NCBI RefSeq assembly: GCF_050908995.1
Contig: NC_135125.1
Span: 13,541,011 to 13,605,010, forward strand
Length of the DNA: 64,000 nt
DNA from: Andrena cerasifolii
Lineage: Eukaryota; Arthropoda; Insecta; Hymenoptera; Andrenidae
Direction: 5' to 3'
Under the pieces are notes generated by a model, which worked only from the letters and a program-made list of their open reading frames with translations, was not told where the DNA came from and ran no database searches. Shown here one piece after another: positions 1-10,969 of the stretch. Every line of letters starts with the position of its first letter. The stretch's first letter is position 1. A program made the translations under genes and the position numbers.

Positions 1-850
1 ATTTCTTATCTTTTGTTTGCGTACTACGCTGTTTTTTAGGCTGTTGAAATTTGATCTTTTAATTTGTACTCCCCCCGAATGCCAACTCTGCCACAATCGA
101 GAAAATTTACTCCCTGATTTGATAACTGAGACGCTTGATGAGAGGAGATCATGGGGTTTGGATCAACGATTTCATGCAAATTTTTGGGTATAGATACAGA
201 GAAATATATGTAAAATAGTGTACTAAACACATAAAGTGCGATGGCTAATATTATTTTAGAAAATCGAGCTCAAGCATTTGCCTCTGTAGATTTGACGCTA
301 GGTGATTAAATTGCAGTGCCAGGATTAATTGTAATTCGTACTTATTAATTATTAATTAGTTCTGCAACTTGATATTTAAGATATAGATGCAGGGTGGTGT
401 AGAATATAAAACTTTAAACCCGATTGTCACAGAAAATTTTAAGTAGAGTAGCATATGCATTGAACTGGTTACTGTAGATTACATGGACTATATTTTAGCC
501 AAGTCGATAACACGAACCTCGTGCATTCTCCTTGTGAGACCCACTTAAAAGAGTGCAAATCGATATTTTTGAGGGTAAAATCCACCAAATGTGGCTTTCA
601 CCACTTTCTACAGGGCTGCATTAACTTTTGCTACAAGGAGTAATGAAACTCTTATTAATACAATTGCCTCTTCAATTCAAGTTACGATATACCGCCTGCC
701 TTATACAAATAAAAATCGTTCAATCTTCTCGCGACGAAATCTTACGTTTGCATTCCCCGAAACAAAATTACCCATCGATCGACAAATCAACACAGCATCG
801 ACACCGTAAATCACACCACCGAACATTTCACGCACCGCCCGCGAGAGAAG
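1..850. other. AT-rich non-coding stretch
   Basis: No splice-flanked open frame, RNA gene or repeat pair was found here. The short open frames on both strands have no recognisable domain and overlap each other in different frames. It is best read as intergenic or intronic DNA. Confidence 0.6.
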
Positions 851-2460
851 AATGCGTTTAAATGCAATTCCTCCGCCGTAATTCGCGTTGCAAGCGACGC
901 CGGTGCAAACAATGACAAATCCAATAAAGAACGTGCACAGAGGCGTGCGAAGGGGAGAAAAAAGGAAGACTTGCTCGCGGGACGAGGAAACGGTGGACAC
1001 CTGAAGCGATTCGAGATACCACGAACGGACGTTTCCTCGTTCCGGGCGTGCGGCTTCATAATTCATTCTTGCCTAAGGCTTCCTAATCCACGGGGAGGTA
1101 TACAGTTCGAAAATAGTTCCACGGAGGAACAGTGCCTGAAGAGGACAAAGCGGAGGGATCTTCTTCTCGCGGCTGAGTTCGAGATCCACCAGGCTGGCCT
1201 CGAATTTGTAGATGGATCACGTTCGATGGCGGAACGTCGTTAAATCTTTCACGAGAGCCAACGCAGAGGCGAGGGAAAATTTGGAAGCCGAAACTCAGTC
1301 TGCCCGTTCGACTGCCCTCACTTCCTGTCACGCAGCGGGGTGGACACTGCGCGATCCCCTTCCGGGTTCGAGCGGTTAAATTCGAACGAAAACCAGCCGA
1401 ACGCGGGCAGCCAGAGGGCTCAGAGAGACGGTGCGAATTCACCGGTTGGGGAAAACGTGATCGAAAAGCGTGAAACTGATTAGATATTGAAATGTGGAAT
1501 AAAGGGAGGTGAAAGGAGCTTCTATTTCAGTCTTCAGGAATTAAGAATCGTTGGGGGGAGACAACTGGGTATCCTACTCACGAGGTATTTTAATTTTGGG
1601 AACAGATATGTAGGGGGGAAGTGAGATGAAAGGGACATTTTTGTTTAAGACCAGATAATAAAAAGTAAATAATCCCATTCTCTCCACCTCTCCCCTACCA
1701 TTCACATCTTGCATTCTTAAAAATCCCTGGAGAATTCAATTTTCTGTGAATTCAATAATTTCTAAACTGCGCACGAATCCTATCTGAAGCATCGATAACC
1801 CTGCAGGAAACTAACTTTTCTCCCTATGAAACAATTTAGCTTCTTTTAATTAACCTAATAACGAAACGAATCTAATAACCCATAATTCGATTTACCTGCG
1901 CAACTCGTGGAGGGACGACGGTTAGCTTCGCGATTTCTTTGTGAACACAGTGGCCGGGGATTATTTAGTAGCTCATCGCCCATCAGCTATAACCTATTAC
2001 CGTCGCTCCCGATACCGAGTTCTCAAACATTTGCGTGCAATCGTATTGATTTTCTATTTGCTTTGCCGGGCAAACGTAACCTGGCCGCGTGTACGTGCAG
2101 CCACGCTGGCCGATAGCTTTAGGAGGGTCTTCGAAATTCGCCAGGTTGATCCCAGTAAACTATTGTGTCCGGCGTCCGCGTCTGCACGGGTCCCCGCTGA
2201 CGGAAGTTGTAATTCTCGCGGAACACAGGCGACGATGGCTGTGCGACTCCGAGAGCTCCCTTTGTCGCAGTGGCCCCGCGAAAATTTTAATTGCACCACC
2301 GGGGTCCAGGCTCGCTTCGCCGAGCATTCGTTGCTGACAGATTTTACACTGAACGTTCAGCTTAAATTGAAAGCCACGGAAGCTGCGCTGCTTTCATACA
2401 GCGATGGGAAAGATTCTTCCCTTGGGGCTGCTGTTCCGAGGACCCTTTATCTCTAAACTC
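851..2460. other. GC-rich, CpG-containing block without a clear gene
   Basis: Base composition rises sharply above the AT-rich flanks, with many CpG dinucleotides around 960-1450 and 2050-2330. On the minus strand a fair splice donor (CAG followed by GTAAAT) lies near 1895, so the block could hold a non-coding first exon, but no acceptor or convincing start codon accompanies it. The overlapping open frames on both strands are what GC-rich DNA gives by chance. Promoter-like character is inference from composition only. Confidence 0.35.
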
Positions 2461-2808
2461 TTATCGATTTTTTTATTCGCGAATCCATGAAAAAAAACGA
2501 GTATACTGCATTCGAGGAACACGAAAAGTGGAGGGTTGAAGGACATTTTTTGATTTTAAGGTCGTGATGGAAAGAGAAGGGAAAGGGTAATGCGAGACGA
2601 ATAGGAGAATGTGGAAGAGAATTGTGGAGAAAAAGAAACGGAGGCAAACACGCGGTGTCAGTGGGTTAATGGGGAGGATAAATAAGAGCGCAGATTATAG
2701 GTTCGCGGGAGCGATGTCACCTGTGCAACCGCTTAAATATGTCTGTTTTTGTTTCCCCTCGCGATATAGATGCCCGGTGCACCCCTGCCGTCCGCGCTTT
2801 CCTTTTTA

Positions 2809-2994
2809 TTAAACGATTTTATTCAGCTTCGATCCTCTGTTTGTTTGTTTGTATATTTGTTTTTATGTATGGTTCAAATCTGGCAACTGAAATTTAACCC
2901 ACTTCCAACTATCCAATTGTCTTGAAACTTTGCAGGCGTTCGTAGTATATTCACCGTCGAAATTGTAGTACAAGAAAATAATTATTTTTTAGTG
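2809..2994. repeat. Fragment of the 3.1-3.5 kb foldback element
   Basis: The segment begins with TTAAACGATTTTATT (2809-2823), the same terminal word found at 3136. At about 2957-2994 it carries a match to the inner arm of the neighbouring foldback (AATTGTAGTACAAGAAAA followed by a T-rich run and TTTTAGTG). It appears to be an older, diverged copy of the same family lying next to the better preserved copy. Confidence 0.45.
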
Positions 2995-3135
2995 ACTGTA
3001 GCACTACAACGTTTAAGCAAACTGTTAAACTGTACACAGCAATAAAATATATTTGTAAAGAACTCTGAGCTGTGAAATGTAAATCCGCAAACACTATAAA
3101 CTAGAGAATAAAAAATATATAAAGAAAAAATTGTG

Positions 3136-3460
3136 TTAAACGATTTTATTAAAAATATAGTAAAAACTAAATTAAAATGCACTAAGAACCAAAAAATAAT
3201 TCTTTTCTTGTAGTTCAATGGTGTTAAAATGGTGTTTGATCATTTTAAATAAAATCGGGGGGACCATGTGCAACCAGAAGGTGAAGTATTGAAGTGATTC
3301 ATATCCAATTTTAAAATATCGTGCCCCACGATTTTATTTAAAGTGATCAAACACCATTTTAAAACACCATCAAAATTGAAGTGCAAGAAAAGAATTATTT
3401 TTTAGTTTTTAGTGCATGTTAATTTAGTTTCTACTACATTTTTAATAAAATCGTTTTAAA
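3136..3460. mobile_element. Foldback (long inverted repeat) MITE
   Basis: Two arms of about 130 bases are near reverse complements. The left arm runs 3136-3262 and the right arm 3321-3460, around a 58-base spacer. Shared blocks in order are TTAAACGATTTTATTAAAAA, AAACTAAATTAA, TGCACTAA, AATAATTCTTTTCTTG, AAAATGGTGTTTGATCA and TTTAAATAAAATCG. The outer ends are TTAA-like. No coding capacity is present, so this is a non-autonomous element. Superfamily is unassigned. Confidence 0.8.
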
Positions 3461-3542
3461 TTTTTTATTAATCCTTCGATGTTTCAATATCAGACCCCCG
3501 TTATCCCCTTGTTCTTCTTTTCAATTCCAACCTCCGTTTCAG

Positions 3543-3828
3543 ATTGAATCCACTGTGCAAACAGTGGGTCGCTGCCGCTGGTTTAATTCTCAGTGTGTGT
3601 GTGGGTGACGTGTTGCATACGCGATACAATAATCATAGTTTTGTCGATGAATTCCATTTGGACTGTCCCGGGAAACACTGGGAATGGGGAGGGATGTTAT
3701 GGGGGTGCGTTTCACGCTCGCAGTGGTGGATTCCAGAGCTTTCTCTGCGAACCATTTTAAATCAAATCGCTCACAGTTTCTGGCACGATAAACAGATACA
3801 TCTAAACTTGCAATCCTGGCACAAATGA
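3543..3828 (+). other. Open segment behind a strong acceptor-like signal
   Basis: A long pyrimidine tract ends in TTTCAG at 3537-3542, and a 94-codon open frame follows immediately. No convincing splice donor ends it and I recognise no domain. The translation is rich in Trp, Cys and His. It could be a terminal exon or chance. I lean towards chance. Confidence 0.15.
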
Positions 3829-4027
3829 TGCAGAAGATACTAATTGCAAGTGTTAAAGACGATGATGCATTGCCACTTTACTTCCGAACGCGTGCAGAAA
3901 CAGGACAAACGAGGGCGAAATTGTTTACAATGCAATCTCACTCGAAGCATTTCAATCTAAATAAAACGCCCCAAGTTCATCGCCACCCTCGTTAAAATCA
4001 AATCGCGCGTTCAGACAGTGGAGCGCA

Positions 4028-4425
4028 CAGAGGCGAGGGGGGCAAGGAGCCCAGGCACCCCCAAAAGAAGAGGCTTTGCAAAAAGAAAAGAAAACTGGAT
4101 ATTATTCCTTAACCCTACAGTGTTCATGATATTGAAAAAGATTTAGTATTTAGATTCAGTATTTCACTTTGTTATAAATATTTTTCTTAACAAAGATTGA
4201 GTGAAAAAAAAAATTTTTCTTCCTCAAAATATCCATGCATTCCTAGATTTGGAGACACGGGCCTGTGAGGCCCAACGTGTACAACAATATAATTTTAATT
4301 CACGCGTCCACTCTAGGTGAAATAATTTTTTATACACACCTAACGAATTTTATTGAATTAGCATTCAAAATATTTCTACCCCCACAACTCTGTTCCCTCA
4401 AGATTAAATCCTGAGCTCGCCGCTG
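4028..4425. mobile_element. Possible hAT-like or piggyBac-like remnant
   Basis: The left end reads CAGAGGCGAGGGGGGCAAGG, and the reverse complement of the right end reads CAGCGGCGAGCTCAGG. This resembles the CAG-initiated ends of hAT elements with a purine-rich inner flank. No matching 8-base flanking duplication is visible. A TTAACCCTACAG word at about 4109, followed by the palindromic GGCCTGTGAGGCC, also resembles a piggyBac-type end nested inside. Both readings are tentative. Confidence 0.25.
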
Positions 4426-4631
4426 TGGTCAGGCTAACAGAGCAAAACAGAATAATCTAATAGACAAATTTACGCATACTTTCGTCAAGTGAAGTAGCAA
4501 CCTAGCAACGTCCACCTACGTTCCTCTGAATATCGATCATCTCTACTTGCAATTATCGGGGATGGCACACCACTGGCGAACGTCTATTACAGTCTACACC
4601 TGTCCCTCCCCTCGCAGACCGCGAAACACCG

Positions 4632-4853
4632 TATAAATACTCCGTGTGTAAGCTCCCACTCGCCGTAAGAGTACACACATTCGGTATGTCTGTAATCGTA
4701 TATCGTGGCCCACCGACGCTGGTCGTAATGTCTGATCAATGTTGCACGAGCAACCAGTCTGGTACGTGTTCCTCGCCCCCTTTGGACCCAAGAACCAGCC
4801 TGTCCCCTGCCACGGTATCCGCTGATAACAGTATTTTCGGCCTCGAAAGCTAA
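4632..4853 (+). promoter_or_regulatory. TATA-like site upstream of a 55-residue open frame
   Basis: A TATAAATA sequence at 4632-4639 sits in moderately GC-rich DNA. An open frame starts at the ATG at 4686, about 50 bases downstream, and ends at 4853. Its 55-residue product has no signal peptide or motif that I recognise and is Ser/Thr/Pro-rich. TATA-like words are common in such DNA, so the promoter reading is weak. Confidence 0.2.
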
Positions 4854-4859
4854 TAACAA

Positions 4860-5400
4860 CCGCGGGAGCAACGCGTTTTATTCAGCCGAGCAACGACTTG
4901 CATCGGAGCGGGACGTTGATCGAATTTCGCGGGGTCTCGCTGGTTATTAGGCTGGTTAGTCTGAACGGCGAGGCCTTCGCGAGACGGAAATCGGCAAAAG
5001 TTTGAACGGCGCTCGTAAGTCCCGTCGCGACACGTGCATCGAGCAGATTTCCGGCTTCGATGGACAATTTCTGCGGTTCGTGAATCATCGCGGGCCGATT
5101 GGCAATGCGTCAAAAGTTTGCATAATCAGCGCCGAAAATAAACGACTGACAAGCTGGTAGATGGTAGACAAGCACTGGGACGCGAAAAACCGTCTACCCG
5201 CGAAATTAGCATCAAGCCGCTAGACGAATCATCCTCCGTTTTAAATAAATATTGTTGTTATCGGAGCGAGCGAGCTGGTGAATCAGGCCATTCTAGTGAT
5301 GGCCTAGGGAACGAGCCACGAGTTTGGCGTGGTAAAGTTTTCCGGTGAATGAAATTGGTAGAGATTTCAGCATCCAGAAAAGATGTTTTGATGAGTGTGA
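4860..5400. other. Non-coding, moderately GC-rich stretch
   Basis: No splice-supported exon and no inverted repeat pair was found. Minus-strand open frames here overlap each other and lack recognisable domains. Confidence 0.5.
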
Positions 5401-6162
5401 TTTAAGGGGACTAGGCAGTCAGATCGCTCGAAAATCAAGTATTTTTTGCGAATTAATTACAAGGAGATGAATACAGATTGTGACTAGTAATTTTGGGTAA
5501 TGTTTGTTAATACTATAAACAGCAAAAAAATAATTATTTGAATAATATATACATATGTACGACAGCGCTACAGTTCCCTGATATATAGGTGTTTTTTTCT
5601 GGAGCCGCTTTAATTTTGCAGTGATTCTGGCCGTAAGAAATTGAATTGTGAAATATTCTCTGAAATTAATACTTTGCCCTGACCCCCATTCTGCCCTGAA
5701 CCTATTGAAAAAGAAACAAAATCGGAATTCTAAAAATGGCGGCTGTAAAACGGCAAATTTTAAAAAGAACTTGATTTTTCGCCAGGGAAAAGAGCCATTT
5801 TTTTTTTTTTTGTCAAAACAGAAGTTTTCACAGACTTACGCGTAGGTTCAGGTCGTAACTAGACATGTTTCACATATGCTGAATTTTTTTCAAATCGACT
5901 TTTACCTCCGTTTTTTTGCAATCACTGCAAAACGAAGAGGAAATATGATTCCGAGAAAAACGCGTTTAAAGTTTCGAAAGAGGAATTAGTCTACCCGCGT
6001 GCGCACAGAAACGGTTTATGACGCGCTCGAACTTTTCAGCTGTAATATCCTTAATTTTGCGAATTTTAGCATAAACCAAACGGCATTTTACTCGAGAAGG
6101 GTGGTACTTTCGAAAAATACAACAAAAGAAATCGGATTTCTGACTATCTAGTCCCTTTAAAA
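5401..6162. mobile_element. 760-bp non-autonomous DNA transposon, family B, copy 1
   Basis: Terminal inverted repeats are visible. The left end reads TTTAAGGGGACTAGGCAGTC and the reverse complement of the right end reads TTTAAAGGGACTAGATAGTC, both continuing AGA, with 19 of 23 positions matching. If the first five bases are a target duplication it would be TTTAA on both sides. The interior has poly-T and no intact coding sequence. Positions 5413-5556 are strongly similar to 62856-62995, so this is a dispersed family. Confidence 0.7.
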
Positions 6163-6237
6163 CAGACATTATAACTGTTATAAGGCAAAGTTTAAAAGTT
6201 ACTGTATAAAAGTCAATATCTTTAATTAAATGATATC

Positions 6238-6553
6238 GGTTACGAATAACCATTATGAATGATTAAATTACTATTAACCATTATCTATGACGGAAATTTA
6301 ATTTTGGTTACCAGTATAAAAAAAATCAATATAAATGACCGGATTTTTTTTGGTTACATTCAACCAATGTTAATTACTCTTAATAATGGTACTGCTAATT
6401 AGTATTCATTGACAACATGAAAATAAATTAATTACAAAACTTATTTTATGAAGCAAAATTCCGGTCATTTATATTGGTTAAAATATACGAAAATTAAATT
6501 TCCGCAGCCACAAAAGTTTAATTACTCATAATAGTCATAATGGTTAGTTGTAA
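6238..6553. mobile_element. Palindromic MITE (~316 bp)
   Basis: Outer ends GTTACGAATAACCATTATGA (left) and ATTACAACTAACCATTATGA (reverse complement of the right) match well. Inner arms at 6291-6345 and 6457-6505 share CGGAAATTTAATTTT and ATATAAATGACCGGA in inverted orientation. The element is AT-rich with no coding capacity. It lies 75 bases from the right end of the family B element. Confidence 0.7.
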
Positions 6554-7081
6554 TCAGAATAATTAAAAATTAGTATTTTTTAATCAATTTATTTATTGAG
6601 AAATTTATTTGAGATTTAATGACAACTGGCTTCCATTTAAGTGAAAATTAATTTTCTCTTAATGACTTTTTCCAAAAAACTTTTAAAACACCTAACAGTT
6701 ATTTTGAACGTCTGACTTAAAGTCGAAAGCAGAACCGCTTATCCCATTTGCTGTTAAAGATACGACAACACGATCAAGAGCTGAGTTTAGTGCTCTCATA
6801 AAACGAGTGAATCGCGAAGACAAATTTTCTCAAAGGAGAATAATCATAAAAACAGGCAAAATCAAAAATATCCTTTCTGAAACAGAACAATGTCATTTTT
6901 CTGTGTATATCACTGAAGATGTTAAGGTAATTCAGATTAAGTATAAAATACTATCTAGCAAGTATTTAAACATGCCATCGAATATTGAAAGCAGCCAATG
7001 CGAACCGAAGCAGGAAAAGGGTTGCGATAAAGCCCGACCGAGGCGTTCAAGTCGAGCATAAATCTTAGCTCGTCAATTAAC
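6554..7081. other. AT-rich non-coding stretch
   Basis: Nothing supported beyond weak open frames. A GTTAAG/GTAATT donor-like word near 6925 has no acceptor partner. Confidence 0.5.
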
Positions 7082-7596
7082 ATGAAAGTTAACGCGAAGC
7101 AAAGGGGGAAGAAGAAAGGTGGGGGGTGTAAGGGTGGCATAGGGACACTCCACGTCCCTTTTCTGGTCTTTCTGAATGTTTGTTCATTTTTTCCGCTCAA
7201 TGCTTGCCCTCTGTCTCCCTTCCCCGACCTCCACGCCCCTCTTACCCCGCCAAGCCCCTCCGAGCCCTCCCGCTCCTTCCTTGGGCCGGAGTAAGGACGG
7301 GCATTGACCTCCACGCGGTGTATGGAGCGCTGCACCGAAATACATCGTTGTTGCTCGCACATGCGTCTCCCCTCTTTGCCTCCCGCTCTATCTCTCTCCC
7401 TCGCGAACTCCCGCGCACGCTGACGCGTCGCGTCTCTCTCTAGCTCTCTCTCTCTCTCTCTAGACCAGCCTGTACTCTCCCCAAAACTCCCCAGGGATGC
7501 ACGGAAAGGTTCACGAAAGACGTGAATTTTCCCGAAAAGGTCCTCTAATGACACTACTTAATAACGACCATTTTAATACAAGTCCAACGATAAACT
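7082..7596. other. GC-rich, strand-asymmetric block downstream of the MKHGRR exon
   Basis: The plus strand shifts from purine-rich (7100-7130) to strongly pyrimidine-rich (7200-7480), including a (CT)n tract at about 7436-7463. On the minus strand this block would lie just inside the first intron of the exon ending at 7600. The 199-codon minus-strand open frame here is Arg/Glu-rich low-complexity sequence created by the pyrimidine tract. I do not regard it as a gene. Confidence 0.4.
7436..7463. repeat. (CT)n / (GA)n microsatellite
   Basis: A run of CT dinucleotides with one interruption. On the opposite strand it reads (GA)n, the kind of site bound by GAGA factor in insect promoters. That function is inference. 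Confidence 0.7.
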
Positions 7597-7599
7597 TAC

Positions 7600-7630
7600 C
7601 TTCGTGACTCTTGCGGCGTCCGTGCTTCAT
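7600..7630 (-). CDS. Candidate first coding exon, begins MKHGRRKSHE
   Basis: On the minus strand an ATG at 7630 opens ten codons (MKHGRRKSHE) plus one base, and is followed at 7599 by a near-consensus donor, GAAG then GTAAGT. An in-frame TAG lies directly before the ATG, so the ATG can be the true start and the exon would leave phase 1. Upstream on this strand the 7.7-8.45 kb block is CpG-rich, as expected for a promoter and 5' UTR. The peptide is basic and I do not recognise its family. If real, the gene continues towards lower coordinates, probably beyond the window. The exon is too short for proof. Confidence 0.45.
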
Positions 7631-8450
7631 CTAAATGTTCGCGAATATTTTATGCAGCATTAGCGAAACGGGTCGCGAGACCTGCCTGTCTGGCAAGAAT
7701 CGACAAAAGGTTTCGCATAGGTAATGGTCAGGGTGGCTCGTGTTTCGCGCCAACAAACATGGCGGCCGCGTGAAAACGACCAGACCAATTATGAAACACG
7801 CGGTAGTGACCGTGTCGGGCACACGATATTTCGGACCTACGCCAACGAGACACGGGACGTCCGCGCGACAAGCGACTCGGCGGAGGGGCGGAAAGAGAAG
7901 AAGGGAAGGAAGCACGACGCGGACCGGCTCATTACCTTCGCGGAGGAATAAAAATTTCGGTCGGTCGCGCTCGTTAAAAGAATGTTACGGGTTCGGCAGC
8001 TGGCCGAGGGGGGGCGGGCGGGCGGGCACGACAATCGTTGCATTATGGGCGCCGCGACTGCCGAAAGGCCGGGTTCAACGCCCTTTCGATGCACTCCGAA
8101 ACTCCTTTCCTTCCGCTCCTTCGCCCTCCTTCCACGATCGATAAAGCCTGACCGTGAAAACGCGACGAATGTGCACGACGACGTCCAGTCGATTTTCAGA
8201 GCTGCCCCTCTCCGTGCAACGCCATCGCTCGTTCCCGCTCGCACGCACGTACGCCGCTCCTCGTCGCACTGCGCCTCTTCACGCTCACTTCGTCGCTCTC
8301 TCTCTCCCTGGCCCGAGCGTGCGCCGCGCCGCGGCTCTCGACGACAACTGACGCCGGTTCGGGCGTTTCCGACGATCCTCGCCGCCGTTCGGCCGCACGG
8401 GCAGACGTAACGTCGCGGCGTGGCTCCGCGAGTGTCATCCGAAATTTTCG
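7631..8450 (-). promoter_or_regulatory. CpG-rich putative 5' UTR / promoter of the MKHGRR exon
   Basis: The block is very rich in CpG, with stretches such as GGGGGGCGGGCGGGCGGG near 8009-8026 on the plus strand and dense CG words between 8150 and 8440. It lies immediately upstream, on the minus strand, of the candidate start exon at 7600-7630. A GGCGGCCGCG word at 7760-7769 follows CATGG. No TATA box is evident, so a dispersed CpG-type promoter is the natural guess. Overlapping Arg-rich open frames on both strands are composition artefacts. Confidence 0.35.
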
Positions 8451-9740
8451 CCAGAGATTGGCGTTAACGCGGCAATTAATGTCACCGTTGGGTAACCAGG
8501 GCGCGGCTGGGTGCCCGCGATCGGTACAAATCGATCAGCGAGGAGCACGCGGAAGGGACGGCTCGTCGCTAGTGTGTTGACGAATGCAGCCAGGAACGAG
8601 GTGGCCTGGGACAGGTCAAGGACCTGCAGCGCAACGATACCGGAGCAGATCTTGCACTCTAACGCTCTAATAAACTGGAGACGGGAGCTCTGGCTTTTCG
8701 TCGTTCCGTTGACGTTCCCTTGAAAGGATTGGCGCTGCGCGAGGCCCGCGATGCCACCGAGTCGAGGCGTGTCACGGAGTACGTGTCCCGTTGGAAAGAT
8801 GCGTCGGAACGTTGCGAGATTACTTACACCGTAACGCGTAACGATGTACACCTACGATTGTATAACTCCCACAACCAGGTGTACTTCACCGCGGGTACAA
8901 ATAAAGAGGAATAAATCAGATGATTCCCCTAACCCGTATCCGTGAACTGAATGGAATTGTATTTATTGTACTCTGTATCGATTCCCAGTACCACGTGGTA
9001 TCCGTCGCTCCCATTCGACGCGGGGGCGAGCGACGAGCGACCATTGTGCGCCTCGCGAAGGATAAATTGATAAACTTGTTGCTCCGGTCGATGATTTTGT
9101 TCGCGGCGAGCGGGCGCGTTTACGAAAATCCTTTCCCGCTGAGCGTTTAGTGCCGCTTCGACGCGACGACTCCCCCGTAAAGACTCGCCAATGGAAACTC
9201 CCTGCTTCCTCTCTGCTTGCTGAGCTTCCGCGTCGGGTCAGAGCGGCGCAATACGAATAATGTTTATAATTGCTCGATTGTACAGCCACTCGACCCCCGA
9301 TAATTCTTCGCGGCGCGAGGCGGGGGGAATTCGTTATCGAGGGAGAGCGACACGCGGGCCAGCCGCGGCCTCCAGAACCGCTCCATACGCGGCCACGAAT
9401 AATTACTGTCCCGCGTGTGCATCCGTGCAGTTGCGACCGATGCGCTTCGACACCTAGCCATCCTGCGACTCTACCCGCTTCCGCGTACTTTGTGCATGCG
9501 TCACGCGCCATTGAGCGGCGAATTACTTTATCGCGCGACGCCATGCGGAGCATTTGGCGTTTGCCGGATCACCTTGCCGGCGAAAATGAATTTCCCCCGC
9601 CCGGATATATTTTTGTTTATTTCCCTCGACGCGCCAGGTGCCCGACACCTCGGCAGCGGTCAGGCGTGGCTGGCGCCACAGCGCTTCTATCGTAAAAATT
9701 GTAATCACGAAATAATGCGGAGTTATTGCTAGCGAGAATA
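8451..9740. other. GC-rich non-coding block
   Basis: GC and CpG content stays high to about 9730 and then falls. Open frames occur in several overlapping frames on both strands. None has a recognisable domain or paired splice sites. A minus-strand GTAAGT near 8822-8827 lacks a good exon-side context. Confidence 0.4.
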
Positions 9741-10141
9741 GATCCGTAGAGCCGCCCTATCCCTGGGACCCCATTCAAAATAGTCTCCAGTAACCGAACG
9801 CAAGTCTCGAATTTCCCAAACCGAAACGCGCACCAAATATACCTTTGCCCTAAAAATAATTCCACCCTTGAAATCCGAACGGGCTAAAATCATCCGGAGG
9901 ATCGACGCGGACCAGGTCCGATGGCAAAAGCTTCGACGCATGGTAAAAGCATGTGCCCGGGAGGGCAGCATGGCGTTCGTAGGCAAGGTTCGTAACAGCG
10001 AGTAGTTGCGACAAGCTTTTTACAATTATCCACGGTAAACTATTGCATTGTGCGCCATGTAGGAGCATAATATTTCAAAAGCAACTATTCTCTGTTTATA
10101 TGTACCACCATACTCCTCTTTAATTCTTTATACCACATTCA
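9741..10141. other. Non-coding stretch of intermediate composition
   Basis: No feature found apart from its junction with the inverted-repeat element that starts at 10142. Confidence 0.5.
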
Positions 10142-10773
10142 ATTGAGGACCTTGCAGCAACAGGGATGCAGCTTCATTTTTCACAGTTTTTGAGTTACGA
10201 CGTGTAATGTATGTTAAAAAAATATTTTCACATAATAAGTAGTAGTTATTGAGTTAATAAGTTTTTATTTCTATTTTTGGGGGAAATATTCTATAATGAA
10301 AATATTAAGATTAATATTAGGATTAATATTAAGATTAATATTAAGATTAATATTAGGGTTAATATTAAGATTAATATTAGGGTTAATATTAGGGTTAATA
10401 TTAAGATTAATATTAAGATTAATATTAGGGTTAATATTAAGATTAATATTAGGGTTAATATTAGGGTTAATATTAGGGTTAATATTAGGATTAATATTAG
10501 GGTTAATATTAGGATTAATATTAGGATTAATATTAAGTTTAATATTAAGATTAATATTAAGATTAATATTATGCTTAATATTAAGATTAATATTTTCATT
10601 ATTGAATATTTCTCTCCCCAAAATATAAATAAAAACTTATTCTGTGAAAATATATATTTTGCAAATAGTGTTCTCAGTATTATAGTCAAAGCAACTTTAT
10701 AATCAGTTTTTTTCCAATTTACTCCAATTTGATAAAGATGGAGCTGCATCCCTGTTGCTGCAAGGTCCTCAAT
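10142..10773. mobile_element. Foldback transposon carrying a 12-bp minisatellite
   Basis: The left terminus ATTGAGGACCTTGCAGCAAC, continuing AGGGATGCAGCT, is found as a perfect reverse complement at the right end (10742-10773). The inverted repeat is at least 32 bases, and continues after one mismatch. Further in, the arms again match in inverted orientation: ATAAGTTTTTATTT, then TTTTGGGG, then AAATATTC and ATAATGAAAATATTAA sit on both sides of the central array. The element is thus about 632 bases of nested inverted repeat around a tandem core. It has no coding capacity. The target duplication is not resolved. Confidence 0.85.
10300..10595. repeat. 12-bp minisatellite, about 24 units
   Basis: The array is built from units of the form RRTTAATATTAR, mainly GATTAATATTAA, GGTTAATATTAG and GATTAATATTAG. 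Each unit contains the self-complementary decamer TTAATATTAA or a one-base variant. Six-frame translation gives repetitive (NINP/NINL)n and (LILG/LILR)n peptides on both strands, which are artefacts of the 12-base period. The purine dinucleotide gives the array a strand polarity. TTAGGG words occur but only within the 12-mer, so this is not a telomere repeat. Confidence 0.95.
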
Positions 10774-10838
10774 AATTACAATATTATCACAGTATACACC
10801 TACTGGCTCTATTCACCCTATATCCGTCCCTTCGACAG

Positions 10839-10969
10839 AATTCGTCAGGAATATTACTTGCAAGCCCGCTGTGCCATGCATTGGTCTATAATACGGTCTA
10901 GGCTAGATTCTCGCGTAGAGAAGAACGAGAGGGGGCGGAGGGGGGCACAGAGTGTAAAGAGGAGAAGAG
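10839..10969 (+). other. Weak exon candidate between acceptor- and donor-like sites
   Basis: A pyrimidine-rich tract ends in GACAG at 10838, and a good donor (GAAGAG then GTAAGG) follows at 10970. One frame is open across the 131 bases and is Arg/Lys-rich at its end. The purine-rich 3' half makes chance openness likely, and no domain is recognised. Confidence 0.15.

Noticed and set aside
6955..7554. A 199-codon minus-strand open frame rich in RERERE
   Set aside because: Produced by the (CT)n-rich plus strand. No homology is recognisable.
10300..10595. TTAGGG words suggesting an interstitial telomere repeat
   Set aside because: They occur only as part of the 12-mer. Insect telomeres are usually TTAGG pentamers, and no contiguous TTAGG array is present.
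10271..10749. Long open frames on both strands with NINPNINL or LILGLILR repeats
   Set aside because: They arise mechanically from the 12-base tandem array, which is a multiple of three and stop-free in most frames.
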